A stretch of 64,000 nucleotides of DNA, from contig NZ_JAUSYB010000001.1 in assembly GCF_030816505.1 (NCBI RefSeq), positions 558,001-622,000 on the forward strand. The letters are read 5' to 3'. Of the stretch, positions 29,344 through 39,132 are shown piece after piece. Position 1 is the stretch's first letter, and each line of letters begins with the position of its first letter. A model generated the notes under the pieces. It had not been told where the DNA came from, ran no database searches, and was given only the letters and a program-made list of their open reading frames with translations. The position numbers and the translations under genes were made by a program. The stretch comes from Microbacterium sp. W4I20. Lineage in GTDB: Bacteria > Actinomycetota > Actinomycetes > Actinomycetales > Microbacteriaceae.

Positions 29344-30441
29344 CTACGCGCCGACCGGAACGGCCGACACGGTGGTGTCGATCGTGAACTGCCCGAGCAC
29401 CCTGGTGCCGACGTAGAGCACGGCTGTCTGCCCCGGCGCCACACCGTCGAGCGGCTCGACCGGCACGACGCGCAGTCCCTCCTCCGACACGGATGCCGTC
29501 GCCGGCACCGGCTCGGAGTGCGCGCGGATCTGCACGTGGCACTCGAACGACGAGTCGGCGGGTCCCGCGCCCGCCCAGCTGAACCGCTGTCCGGCGATCT
29601 CCGCGATCGCGAGAGCCTCCTTCGGCCCGACGACCACGGTGTTCGAGACCGGCCGCACCTCGAGGACGAACCGCGGCTTCCCGTCCGCCGCCGGCACGCC
29701 GAGCTTGAGTCCGCGTCGCTGGCCGACGGTGAAGCTGTGCGCCCCTTCGTGGGACCCGACGACGGCGCCGGCGCGGTCCACGATCTCGCCCGTCGCGGTG
29801 CCGACCTTCTCGGCGAGCCAGCCGCGCGTGTCGCCGTCGGGGATGAAGCAGATGTCGTGGCTGTCGGGCTTCTGCGCGACGGTCAGACCGCGGGCCTCCG
29901 CCTCGGCGCGCACGACGGCCTTCGACGGAGTCGTGCCGAGCGGGAAGTAGGTGTGCGCGAGCTGCTCCGTCGTCAGCACGCCCAGCACGTAGGACTGGTC
30001 CTTCGCGTTGTCGGCCGCGCGGTGCAGCTCGAGTCCCTGTTCGCCGTCGATCAGCGTGGCGTAGTGGCCCGTGCACACCGCGTGGAATCCCAACTCGATC
30101 GCACGCTCGAGGAGCGCGGCGAACTTGATCTTCTCGTTGCACCGCATGCACGGGTTCGGGGTGCGACCGGCCTGGTACTCGGCGATGAAGTCACCGATCA
30201 CGTCGTCGCGGAACCGCTCGGAGAAGTCCCAGACGTAGAAGGGGATGCCGAGCAGATCCGCGGCACGGCGGGCGTCGAGCGCATCCTCGATCGTGCAGCA
30301 TCCGCGGCTGCCGGTCCGGAGGGTGCCGCCTGCCCGCGACAGGGCCAGGTGCACGCCGACCACGTCGTGGCCCGCGTCCACCGCACGCGCAGCCGCGACG
30401 GCGGAGTCCACCCCACCACTCATCGCCGCAAGTATCCGCAT
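29344..30441 (-). CDS. mnmA: tRNA-specific 2-thiouridylase
   Basis: Makes s2U34 in tRNA-Lys, -Glu and -Gln, taking sulfur from a cysteine desulfurase. 365 aa. PP-loop [11 protein letters not shown] at the N-terminus; catalytic cysteines in [11 protein letters not shown] and [10 protein letters not shown]. Lies just after the cysteine desulfurase gene, its natural sulfur donor. ATG start with leaderless -10. Confidence 0.95.
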   Translation of the reverse strand: MRILAAMSGGVDSAVAAARAVDAGHDVVGVHLALSRAGGTLRTGSRGCCTIEDALDARRAADLLGIPFYVWDFSERFRDDVIGDFIAEYQAGRTPNPCMRCNEKIKFAALLERAIELGFHAVCTGHYATLIDGEQGLELHRAADNAKDQSYVLGVLTTEQLAHTYFPLGTTPSKAVVRAEAEARGLTVAQKPDSHDICFIPDGDTRGWLAEKVGTATGEIVDRAGAVVGSHEGAHSFTVGQRRGLKLGVPAADGKPRFVLEVRPVSNTVVVGPKEALAIAEIAGQRFSWAGAGPADSSFECHVQIRAHSEPVPATASVSEEGLRVVPVEPLDGVAPGQTAVLYVGTRVLGQFTIDTTVSAVPVGA

Positions 30442-30447
30442 GAGAAC

Positions 30448-30453
30448 AGTCTA
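30448..30453 (-). promoter_or_regulatory. -10 hexamer TAGACT of mnmA, overlapping the upstream stop codon
   Basis: TAGACT, 6 nt, then ATG at 30441. The first three bases (TAG) are the stop codon of the cysteine desulfurase gene. Confidence 0.58.
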
Positions 30454-31626
30454 CGAGCGCCCGCCTGAGCCGGACCCGGATGCCCGCGCCACAGCATCGG
30501 CGATCACCCCGGTGACCGCGTCGACATCGACCTCGGTGGAGGTGCGGCCGAGCGAGAAGCGCAGAACGCTGCGCGCATCCCGCTCGCTGCGTCCCATCGC
30601 CATGACGACGTGCGAGGGCTCCGCGACTCCGGCCTGGCAGGCGGATCCGGTCGAGGCCGCGACGCCGGCCACGTCGAGCAGGAAGAGGAGGCTCTCTCCC
30701 ACGGCACCGGGGAACAGGAGGTGAGCGTTGCCGGGCAGTCTCTGGTCGGGGTCACCGAGGAGCTCGGCCGTGGGGACGGCCGACCGGATGCCGGATACCA
30801 GCCGCTCGCGCAGCGCGCGCAGCCGCGCCGACTCGCTCTCCCGCTCCGCCTCGGCGAGCTCCACTGCGGTGGCGAACGCGGCGGCGCCGGCGATGTCCTG
30901 CGTACCCGCCCGAAGGCCCCGCTGCTGGGCGCCGCCGCGCAGCAGCGCCGTCAGCCGGGCCGTCCTCGCCGCGACGAGCACGCCGATACCGACGGGCGCG
31001 CCGATCTTGTGACCGGCGAAGCTCATCGCCACGAGTCCGACTCCCGGAGCCGCATCCGCCCGCAGCGCGCGGAAGGACAGCGGCACATGGCCGAGTGCCG
31101 CCACCGCATCCACGTGCATCGGCACTCCGGCGGCCGCGGCGGCTGCCGTCAGCGCCGCGACGTCGTTGAGGGTGCCCGCCTCGTTATTGGCGAACAGCCC
31201 GGTCGCGAGCGCGGCCCCCGGAAGCTCGGCAGCGAAGGCTACGGTGTCGATCCGGGCGACCGACGTGACCCGAACCGCACGCAGCACCGCCCCCTCCTCC
31301 ACGAGCGCTGCGACGGTGTCCATGGTGGCGTGGTGCTCGGCATCCGGCATGACGATCGCCTCCGTGCCGGCGGCACGCGCCCGCCACATGCCCTGCAGCG
31401 CGAGATTGATCGACTCCGTGCCTCCGGAGGTGAAGACGATCTCGATCGGGTCGGCGCCGAGCACGGCGGCCGCGCGTTCGCGCGACTCCTCGAGCAGCCT
31501 GCGCGCGTCCTGACCTGCCCCATGGGTCGACGAGGCATTGCCGATCGTCTCGGACGCGGCGAGCCAGGCGTCGCGCGCTTCCGGCCGCAGTGGCGTGGTC
31601 GCCGCGTGATCGAGGTAGTGCCGCAT
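30451..31626 (-). CDS. Cysteine desulfurase (IscS/NifS family)
   Basis: PLP enzyme that takes sulfur from cysteine as a persulfide. 391 aa. Starts YLDHAATTPLR; PLP Lys in SFAGHKIGAPVG, His in DAEHHATMD, and the active Cys in ASTGSACQAG. The ATG at 31626 has GGAGG just upstream, a Shine-Dalgarno start, unlike its leaderless neighbours. With mnmA next in line the likely job is tRNA thiolation, though Fe-S assembly is possible. Confidence 0.93.
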   Translation of the reverse strand: MRHYLDHAATTPLRPEARDAWLAASETIGNASSTHGAGQDARRLLEESRERAAAVLGADPIEIVFTSGGTESINLALQGMWRARAAGTEAIVMPDAEHHATMDTVAALVEEGAVLRAVRVTSVARIDTVAFAAELPGAALATGLFANNEAGTLNDVAALTAAAAAAGVPMHVDAVAALGHVPLSFRALRADAAPGVGLVAMSFAGHKIGAPVGIGVLVAARTARLTALLRGGAQQRGLRAGTQDIAGAAAFATAVELAEAERESESARLRALRERLVSGIRSAVPTAELLGDPDQRLPGNAHLLFPGAVGESLLFLLDVAGVAASTGSACQAGVAEPSHVVMAMGRSERDARSVLRFSLGRTSTEVDVDAVTGVIADAVARASGSGSGGRS

Positions 31627-31714
31627 CCTCCGATTCTCCCCCGAATTCTGCCGCCGGGCGCAGAGCGCACGTGGAACCGAGTGCACCGTGGCGTGGGACC
31701 GCGGAACATCCGCC

Positions 31715-31720
31715 TAGTGT
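31715..31720 (+). promoter_or_regulatory. -10 hexamer TAGTGT of glgX
   Basis: TAGTGT, 6 nt, then ATG at 31727: leaderless geometry. Confidence 0.48.
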
Positions 31721-31726
31721 GTACTC

Positions 31727-33800
31727 ATGCCCGAGTCCCGAGACTTCACCGCGCCCGGCGGTCCAGCCCTCGACAACCTCGGCGTCCGTCTGCACGACGG
31801 CGTCGGCACGCTGCGCGTCTGGTCACGCAACGCGTCCTCCGTCGAACTCGTCGTGTTCGACGCCACCGACCTCGACTGGGCGACCGATGAAGCACCCCTG
31901 GAGCGGCGCCCCGGCGGGATCTGGGAGATCACCACGCCGCTGCTGCAGCCCGGTGTCCGGTACGCGATCCGCGTCGGCGGCCCGCACGGCCCGGGGAACA
32001 CATACAACCCCGAGAGCATGCTGCTCGACCCGTACGCCCGGGGCCTCGCCCAGGGCGACGGCTACGAGGAGTGGCGCTCGGTCGTCATCGTCGACGGCTT
32101 CGACTGGGGCGATTCCCGCAAGCCCCGGGTCCCGCTCGATCGGACGGTCATCTACGAGGGTCATCTCAAGGGCCTCACCAAGCGCCATCCGAACGTGCCG
32201 CCGGCGCTACATGGAACCTATGCGGGGCTCGCGCACCCGGCCATGATCGAGCACTTCCACTCGCTCGGCATCACCTCGATCGAGCTCCTCCCGGTGCACG
32301 CCTTCGTTCCCGAGCCTCGGTTGCTCGAACGCGGACTCACGAACTACTGGGGCTACAACACCCTCAACTTCTTCACCCCGCACAACGCCTACGCCACGGA
32401 GAGTGCCCGCAAGGCAGGCCCCGAGGCGGTCCTCGCGGAGTTCAAGGGCATGGTTCGGCTGCTCCACGAGGCGGGCCTGGAGGTCATCCTCGACGTCGTC
32501 TACAACCACACGTCGGAAGAGGGCATCGGCGGCCCGCGCTCGAGTCTGCGCGGCATCGACAACGCGAGCTACTACCGCCAGGACGACGCCGGGGTGTACA
32601 TCGACACGACCGGATGCGGCAACACGCTCGACACCTCCGTCGACGCCGGCGCACGGCTGGTTCTGGACTCCCTCCGGTACTGGGCCGAGGAGATGCAGAT
32701 CGACGGGTTCCGGTTCGATCTCGCGGCCGCGATCGCGCGTGACGGTGCGCACACCTACACGCCGGAGCATCCGCTTCTCACCGCCATCGCGAACGACCCG
32801 ATCCTCGCCGACACCAAGCTCATCGCCGAGCCGTGGGACGTCGGTCTCGGCGGCTGGCAGACCGGCAACTTCCCGTCCGGCTGGCACGAATGGAACGACC
32901 GCTATCGCGACCGCGTGCGCAACTTCTGGCTGAGCGACATCGACTATGCGCGCAGGGCATCGGCGCCGGTGGGCATCGGCGGCTTCGCGACGCGGCTCGC
33001 CGCGGTCGTCGAACACCTTCGCGGATGAGCGGGGCCCGCTGGCGAGCGTGAACTTCGTCACCGCGCACGACGGTTTCACACTGCATGATCTGGTCTCGTA
33101 CGACGTGAAGCACAACGAGGCGAACGGCGAGCAGAACCGCGACGGCGCCGACATGAATCGCGCGTTCAACCACGGCGTCGAGGGCCCGACCGACGATCCG
33201 AGCATCCTGAAGGCGCGCCGCAAGGCGATGCGCAACCTGCTCGGCACCCTCCTCCTCTCCGCCGGCATCCCGATGCTCACGGCGGGCGACGAGGTCGGAC
33301 GCACCCAGCGCGGCAACAACAACGCCTACGCGCAGGACTCAGCGCTGACCTGGCTCGGCTGGGAGTTCGAGCCGTGGCAGGAGGACCTGCGCGCGCATGT
33401 GACCCGCCTGATCGCTCTCCGCAACGCCAACCCGGCCCTGCGACCGAGTCGCTACGCGCGTCTCGGCGAGCACATCCCGAACGCCTCCGTCATGGACTGG
33501 TTCGACCAGAACGGCGAGACGATGGAGAGCGGGCAGTGGGCGGACCCCGGCAATCGCACGCTGCAATACGTGGCCGCGTCCACGCCCGACCGCGAAGCCG
33601 CGAACCGCATCCTGCTGATCGTGCACGGCACGGAGTCGCCCATCGACGTGCGTCTGCCCGAGGAGATCGAGGGAGCGACGCGGTTCGTCTCGCTCTGGTC
33701 GAGCGCGGACGAGCAGCCCTCCGACGACGCCGAATCGTTCGCACCGGGCGACGTTCTGTCCACCTCCGGAACGTCGATGAGACTGTTCCGCGTCGAATGA
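31727..33800 (+). pseudogene. glgX: Glycogen debranching enzyme GlgX, frameshifted
   Basis: GH13 isoamylase-type debranching enzyme acting on alpha-1,6 branches. First frame (31727-33028) covers the CBM48 domain and the catalytic barrel up to GIGGFATRLAA, with GFRFDLAAAI (nucleophile) and LIAEPWDVG (acid/base). The frame then shifts at 33004-33005: the continuation SSNTFADERGPLASVNFVTAHDGFTLHDL, and the rest to 33800, is in another frame. Removing one G restores one protein of about 690 aa. As written, translation stops at 33026-33028 and loses the third catalytic region and the C-terminal domain. Error or true mutation cannot be told from the sequence. Confidence 0.85.
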
Positions 33801-33853
33801 TGTCAATCGACGGCGGCGTTGTCCACCCGCTGCGCCGGATTCGACGAGCGCGG

Positions 33854-33859
33854 TAGATT
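33854..33859 (+). promoter_or_regulatory. -10 hexamer TAGATT of glgE-glgB
   Basis: TAGATT, 6 nt, then GTG at 33866: leaderless geometry. Gives glgE-glgB its own promoter, independent of glgX. Confidence 0.52.
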
Positions 33860-33865
33860 CGGCTT

Positions 33866-35941
33866 GTGGCTGAACGTGTTGGAAGAACCCCGCCCCCGGC
33901 TCTTCGGAGCCCCGCGCAGATCCCGACGCGCCCATCGGGTGAGATGACAGAAGTCGCGGACACGCGAGCGCCGCGCATCCCGCTCCTGCACGGCTCTCCC
34001 TCGGTTCCCGGCGGCTTCCCCGCAAAGGCGTTCGTCGGCGAGGTCGTCCCGTTCAGCGTGGTCGCGTTCCGCGAGGGGCACGACATCATCGGCGTGCACG
34101 TGCGGCTCACCGCACCGAGCGGCGAGGAGAGCCTGCATCGCCTCTCGCCGCGGAACGACGGCACCGACACTTGGTCGACCGAGATCGCGCTGGACGAGCA
34201 GGGACCGTGGACCTACCGGTTCGAGGCCTTCTCCGACGATTTCGCGACGTGGGCCCACGCCGCCGAGCTCAAGGTCGCCGCGGGCGTCGACGTGCCTGTG
34301 ATGGCGGCTCTGGGGGCCGAGCTCCTGCGCCGCGCGGCGGCCGAGACGGATCGGCCGGCAGCACAACGGAAGCGCCTGGCCGCGGATGCCGCGTCGCTCG
34401 CGAGCGGGGACGCCCAGACCACGATCGATCTCTCGACGGATGCCGAGCTGGCCCGGATCTTCGCCGAACGACCGCTCACGACGCTTCGCTCCGCCGCCGA
34501 ACCCCAGACCCTGCTGGTCGACCGCGTCGGCGCCGGAGTGGGCGCGTGGTACGAGTTCTTCCCGCGCTCCGAGGGAGCCAGGCGGCTCAAGGACGGCACG
34601 GTGAAGAGCGGCACGTTCCGGACGGCGGCGAAGCGCCTCCCCGGCGTCGCGCAGATGGGCTTCGACGTCCTGTACCTGGTGCCGATACATCCGATCGGGA
34701 CGACCAACCGGAAGGGCCGCAACAACACCCTCGTCACCGAGGACGGCGATCCGGGCTCCCCGTACGCGATCGGCTCGGCGGAAGGCGGTCACGACGCCAT
34801 CCACCCCGATCTGGGGACCGCGCAGGACTTCCGCGCGTTCGTCCGCGCCGCGCGGAAAGAGGGCCTGGAAGTCGCCCTCGATCTCGCCCTCCAGGCGTCG
34901 CCCGACCACCCGTGGGTCGCTGAGCATCCCGAGTGGTTCACCACCCTTCCCGACGGCACCATCGCCTACGCGGAGAATCCCCCCAAGAAGTACCAGGACA
35001 TCTATCCGCTGAACTTCGACAACGACCCGGCGGGAATCTACGCCGAGATGTTGCGGATCGTGCGCCACTGGGTCGCGCAGGGCGTGAAGATCTTCCGCGT
35101 CGACAACCCGCACACCAAGCCGCTGCAGTTCTGGGAATGGCTGATCGGCACCGTCAACGCCGAAGACCCCGACGTGGTCTTCCTCGCCGAGGCCTTCACC
35201 CGCCCCGCGGTCATGCGCGCACTCGCCGCCGTGGGATTCCAGCAGAGCTACAGCTACTTCACCTGGCGCAACACGAAGGCGGAGCTCGAGGAGTTCCTCA
35301 CCTCGGTGTCGCAGGAGACCAGCGACTACATGCGGCCGAACCTCTTCGTCAACACGCACGACATCCTGACCGAGTACCTGCAGTTCGGGGGCAGGGCCGC
35401 CTACCGCATCCGCGTCTGCATCGCGGCGACGGCCGCACCGATCTACGGCGTCTACGCCGGCTACGAGCTCTTCGAGAACGTCGCGCGGCCCGGATCCGAA
35501 GAGAACAACGACAACGAGAAGTACGAGTTCAAGTTCCGGGACTGGGCGGGCGCCGAAGAACGCGGAGAGTCGCTCGCCCCTCTGCTTCGACGACTGAACG
35601 AGATCCGGCAGGCGCACCCCGCGCTTCGCCAGCTGCGCAACTTCTCGGCGCACTGGAGCGACGACGACTCCGTGCTCGTCTACAGCAAGCACCTCGCGGC
35701 CGAGTTCACCGGCACGGGCAAGCCCGACACGATCATCGTGGTCGCCAACGTCGACCCGCATTCGGTGCGCGAGACGACGGTGCACCTCGACACCACGCGG
35801 TGGGGCGTTCCGCTCGGCGAGACGTTCGAGGTGGAGGACCTCCTCACCGGCGCGGTGTGGACCTGGAACGAGCACAACTACGTGCGGCTCGACGCCTTCG
35901 CCGAACCCGTGCACATCCTGAAGGTGAGGGACCGGTCATGA
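33866..35941 (+). CDS. glgE: Alpha-1,4-glucan:maltose-1-phosphate maltosyltransferase
   Basis: GH13_3 enzyme that extends alpha-1,4-glucan with maltose from maltose 1-phosphate. 691 aa. YEFFPRSEGA and LYLVPIHPIGTTNRKGRNN are typical of GlgE; the nucleophile is Asp near residue 413 in FRVDNPHTKP, the acid/base Glu near residue 442 in FLAEAFTRP, and NTHDILTEYL carries the third Asp. The first 30 residues are a variable Pro-rich extension. GTG start with leaderless -10. ATGA overlap with glgB. Confidence 0.95.
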   Translation: MAERVGRTPPPALRSPAQIPTRPSGEMTEVADTRAPRIPLLHGSPSVPGGFPAKAFVGEVVPFSVVAFREGHDIIGVHVRLTAPSGEESLHRLSPRNDGTDTWSTEIALDEQGPWTYRFEAFSDDFATWAHAAELKVAAGVDVPVMAALGAELLRRAAAETDRPAAQRKRLAADAASLASGDAQTTIDLSTDAELARIFAERPLTTLRSAAEPQTLLVDRVGAGVGAWYEFFPRSEGARRLKDGTVKSGTFRTAAKRLPGVAQMGFDVLYLVPIHPIGTTNRKGRNNTLVTEDGDPGSPYAIGSAEGGHDAIHPDLGTAQDFRAFVRAARKEGLEVALDLALQASPDHPWVAEHPEWFTTLPDGTIAYAENPPKKYQDIYPLNFDNDPAGIYAEMLRIVRHWVAQGVKIFRVDNPHTKPLQFWEWLIGTVNAEDPDVVFLAEAFTRPAVMRALAAVGFQQSYSYFTWRNTKAELEEFLTSVSQETSDYMRPNLFVNTHDILTEYLQFGGRAAYRIRVCIAATAAPIYGVYAGYELFENVARPGSEENNDNEKYEFKFRDWAGAEERGESLAPLLRRLNEIRQAHPALRQLRNFSAHWSDDDSVLVYSKHLAAEFTGTGKPDTIIVVANVDPHSVRETTVHLDTTRWGVPLGETFEVEDLLTGAVWTWNEHNYVRLDAFAEPVHILKVRDRS

Positions 35942-38142
35942 GCTACGTGGAAGACGTCACGGCATCCGCGGACTGGGAGGCGGTCGCCGCCGCAGAGCAT
36001 CACGATCCCCACTCCGTGCTCGGCTCGCATCCGATGAAGGACGCTGCCGACCGCACCGTGACCGTCGTGCGGGTCCGCCGCCCGCTCGCCACCACGGTGG
36101 AGGCGGTCTTCGACGACGGGAGCCGGCTCCCTCTCGCGCATGTGGCCCACGGCATCTGGGAGGCACAGCACCCCGGCCCTCCGCTCCCCTATCGTGTCGC
36201 GACGACCTACGGCGAGGACGAGGAATCCGTCACCGGTGACCCGTACCGCCATGCTCCGACCCTCGGAGACATCGACATGCATCTGATCGCCGAGGGGCGG
36301 CACGAACGCCTGTGGCAGGCTCTGGGCGCCCATGTCCGCACCCTCGACGGCGAGCACGGCGTCTCGTTCGCCGTCTGGGCGCCGAACGCCTCGGCGGTGC
36401 GCGTGGTCGGAGACCACAACGGCTGGAACGGCGAGACGCACGCGATGCGCTCGATGGGTGTGAGCGGTCTCTGGGAGCTCTTCATCCCGGGCCTGTCCGC
36501 CGGCACGAAGTACAAGTACCAGATCCGCACGCGCGAGGGCGGTTGGATCCTCAAGGCCGACCCGATGGCACTCGCCGCCGAGGTGCCCCCGGACACGGCA
36601 TCCGTCGTGGCGACCTCGTCGTATGTCTGGACCGATGGCGCCTGGATGACCCGGCGCGCGGCCACCCACGCCGTAGCGCAGCCGCTCTCGATCTACGAGA
36701 TCCACCTCGGGTCGTGGCGGAACGGTCTGGGCTATCGCGATATCGCCGACCCGCTCATCCAGCACGTCACGGAAGCCGGATTCACGCACGTCGAGTTCAT
36801 GCCGCTCGCCGAGCACCCCTTCGGCGGCTCCTGGGGCTACCAGGTCAGCGGGTACTACGCGCCGACCAGTCGGTTCGGAAGCCCCGACGACCTGCGCTAT
36901 CTGATCGACCGGCTGCACCAGGCCGGCATCGGCGTGATCATGGACTGGGTTCCCGGCCATTTCCCGAAGGACGCGTTCGCATTGGCGCGCTTCGACGGCC
37001 AGCCGCTGTACGAGCACCCGGACCCTCGGCGCGGCGAGCACCAGGACTGGGGCACGCTGATCTTCGACTACGGCCGCCCCGAGGTGCGCGGCTTCCTCGT
37101 CGCGAACGCGCTGTACTGGTTCGAGGAGTTCCACGTCGACGGGCTGCGAGTGGATGCTGTCGCATCCATGCTCTATCTCGACTACTCCCGCGACGAGGGT
37201 GAGTGGGAGCCGAACATCCATGGTGGCCGGGAGAATCTCGAGGCGATCCGTTTCCTCCAGGAAGTCAACGCGACGGCATACCGCCTGCACCCGGGCATCC
37301 TGATGATCGCCGAGGAATCCACCAGCTTCCCCGGAGTGACCGCACCGACCGATCACGCAGGACTCGGATTCGGGTTCAAGTGGAACATGGGGTGGATGAA
37401 CGACTCGCTCCAGTACATCGAACGCGACCCGATGTACCGCGCGCATCATGAGGGCGAGATGACCTTCTCCTTCGTCTACGCGTTCGGCGAGAACTACCTT
37501 CTGCCGATCAGTCACGACGAGGTCGTGCACGGCAAGGGGAGCCTGCTGGCGAAGATGCCCGGAGACCACTGGCACAAGCTGGCGAACCTCCGCGCCTACC
37601 TCGCCTACATGTGGGGGCACCCCGGCAAGAAGCTGCTCTTCATGGGGCAGGAGTTCGGTCAGCTCGCGGAGTGGTCCGAGGGACGAGAGCTGGACTGGTG
37701 GCTGCTCGATCAGCCCTCCCACGCCCAGCTGCAGGGCTTCGTCGGTGCGCTGAACCACACCTACCGTGCTCAGGCTCCGCTCTGGGAACGGGATAGCGAC
37801 GGGTCGTCCTTCTCCCGCCTCGGCGCGCCGACGTGGGAGCCGACGATCATCGCCTTCGAGCGCCGGGACGCGCACGGTGGTCGGCTGGTCGTGATCAGCA
37901 ACTTCGCGGGAGTCGAGCGCACCGCACACCGTCTCGTCCTCCCCCGCGAAGGCGTGTGGGAAGAGATCCTGAACACGGATGCCGGTGACTACGGTGGGCG
38001 CGGATCAGGAAACCTGGGCATGGTCATCGCGCACACCGAGGACGGTGGCCAGCCCACGGCCACCTTCACCCTTCCCGCGCTCTCCACGCTGTGGCTGCGT
38101 CATCAGCCCGAGCCGCACGTGCCGACGATCAGCCACGGCTGA
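35938..38142 (+). CDS. glgB: 1,4-alpha-glucan branching enzyme
   Basis: Introduces alpha-1,6 branches into the glucan made by GlgE. 734 aa with the actinobacterial N1 domain (residues about 1-110), CBM48 (FAVWAPNASAVRVVGDHNGWNG), the GH13_9 barrel with nucleophile in DGLRVDAVASMLYLDYSR, acid/base in MIAEESTSFPGVT and PISHDEVVHGKGSL, and the C-terminal beta domain. Coupled to glgE by a 4-nt overlap. Confidence 0.96.
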   Translation: MSYVEDVTASADWEAVAAAEHHDPHSVLGSHPMKDAADRTVTVVRVRRPLATTVEAVFDDGSRLPLAHVAHGIWEAQHPGPPLPYRVATTYGEDEESVTGDPYRHAPTLGDIDMHLIAEGRHERLWQALGAHVRTLDGEHGVSFAVWAPNASAVRVVGDHNGWNGETHAMRSMGVSGLWELFIPGLSAGTKYKYQIRTREGGWILKADPMALAAEVPPDTASVVATSSYVWTDGAWMTRRAATHAVAQPLSIYEIHLGSWRNGLGYRDIADPLIQHVTEAGFTHVEFMPLAEHPFGGSWGYQVSGYYAPTSRFGSPDDLRYLIDRLHQAGIGVIMDWVPGHFPKDAFALARFDGQPLYEHPDPRRGEHQDWGTLIFDYGRPEVRGFLVANALYWFEEFHVDGLRVDAVASMLYLDYSRDEGEWEPNIHGGRENLEAIRFLQEVNATAYRLHPGILMIAEESTSFPGVTAPTDHAGLGFGFKWNMGWMNDSLQYIERDPMYRAHHEGEMTFSFVYAFGENYLLPISHDEVVHGKGSLLAKMPGDHWHKLANLRAYLAYMWGHPGKKLLFMGQEFGQLAEWSEGRELDWWLLDQPSHAQLQGFVGALNHTYRAQAPLWERDSDGSSFSRLGAPTWEPTIIAFERRDAHGGRLVVISNFAGVERTAHRLVLPREGVWEEILNTDAGDYGGRGSGNLGMVIAHTEDGGQPTATFTLPALSTLWLRHQPEPHVPTISHG

Positions 38143-38152
38143 ACGACCCGCC

Positions 38153-38230
38153 GAACCGGCTGTCGTCAGAAGAGCCGGCTCTCGTCAGAAGAGCAGCTCT
38201 CGTCAGAAGAGCAGCGACGACAGCCGGTTC
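38153..38230. repeat. Inverted repeat enclosing tandem repeats at the glgB/thioredoxin 3' junction
   Basis: Perfect 15-bp arms GAACCGGCTGTCGTC (38153-38167) and GACGACAGCCGGTTC (38216-38230). Between and over them TCGTCAGAAGAG occurs three times (38163, 38182, 38200; period 19 then 18), making two inner palindromes, AGAGCCGGCTCT and AGAGCAGCTCT. The right arm and last copy are the final codons and stop of the thioredoxin gene. Likely acts as a two-way terminator for convergent genes. Confidence 0.8.
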
Positions 38231-39132
38231 CGGGCCGCGATCACGCGCGGGTCCGCTGCACCGATGAGGCCGAAGAGCTCCACCAGGCGCTCGCGCACGG
38301 GGGTGCGCTGGTCGGCGGGAAGCTGAGCGAACAGGTCGAGCAGGCGCAGGAACGAGTCCTCGACGTGACCGCCGGCGATGTCGAGGTCCGCGACCGCGAA
38401 CTGCGCATCGATGTCGAGGGGCGCGTTCGCCGCAGCAGCGCGCGCCTCCTGCAGGTCGAGGCCCTGCACGCGGTCGAGCAGCCGGACCTGACCGAGACCC
38501 GCGATCGCGTCCTCATCACGCGGATTCTCGGCGAGAGCTTTCTCGTAGGCCCGGATCGCCGCGGCGTAGTCGCCGATCTCGATGGCTGCGAAGGCCTCCG
38601 CGTGCAGGGGCGGCAGCGGCGGCTCTTCCTCCGGTGCCGCTTCGGCCGGAGCGTCGCCCACGGACAACGAGCCCGTGACGCCGTTCTGCGCGGCGACCTG
38701 GAGCAGTTGTGCGAAGACCTCGCGCACCTGCTGCTCGGGGACCGCCCCGGTGAACATCGGCACCGGCTGTCCGGCGATGAGCGCCACGACCATCGGGATC
38801 GACTGCGCGCGGAAGCTCTGTGCGAGCTGCGGATTCGCGTCGACGTCGACCTTGGCGAGGAGAACCCGGCCGCCGAGCTCCCTGGTCACCTTCTCGATGA
38901 TGGGGCTCAGCTGCTTGCACGGACCGCACCATTCCGCCCACAGGTCGACGACGACCGGTACCGTGCGCGAGATCTCGAGGATCTGACCGAAGGTCTCGTC
39001 CGTGGCGTCCACCACCACATCCACGACGCCGGGCGCGGGGGCCGGGGCGCCATCCGGTGACGCGGCCGGACGGTTCCGCAGGCTCGACAGGTCTACGGCG
39101 CCGCGCAGCGCGGCCGGGGAGATTTCGCTCAC
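38203..39132 (-). CDS. Thioredoxin-TPR co-chaperone, YbbN/CnoX-like
   Basis: 309 aa. Thioredoxin domain (about residues 35-145) with the active site WCGPCK, an acidic Pro-rich linker (APEEEPPLPPLHAE), and a C-terminal TPR-like helical domain (YAAAIRAYEKALAENPRDEDA and following). This is the layout of YbbN/CnoX, a thioredoxin-fold chaperone that holds oxidised clients. GDYAAAI and GHVEDSFLRLLDL match the family. Overlaps the large membrane protein gene upstream by 4 nt. Confidence 0.88.
   Translation of the reverse strand: MSEISPAALRGAVDLSSLRNRPAASPDGAPAPAPGVVDVVVDATDETFGQILEISRTVPVVVDLWAEWCGPCKQLSPIIEKVTRELGGRVLLAKVDVDANPQLAQSFRAQSIPMVVALIAGQPVPMFTGAVPEQQVREVFAQLLQVAAQNGVTGSLSVGDAPAEAAPEEEPPLPPLHAEAFAAIEIGDYAAAIRAYEKALAENPRDEDAIAGLGQVRLLDRVQGLDLQEARAAAANAPLDIDAQFAVADLDIAGGHVEDSFLRLLDLFAQLPADQRTPVRERLVELFGLIGAADPRVIAARNRLSSLLF

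Noticed and set aside
34933-35937. Upstream extension of the glgB frame
   Set aside because: Out-of-frame reading of glgE; the true glgB start is the ATGA overlap at 35938.
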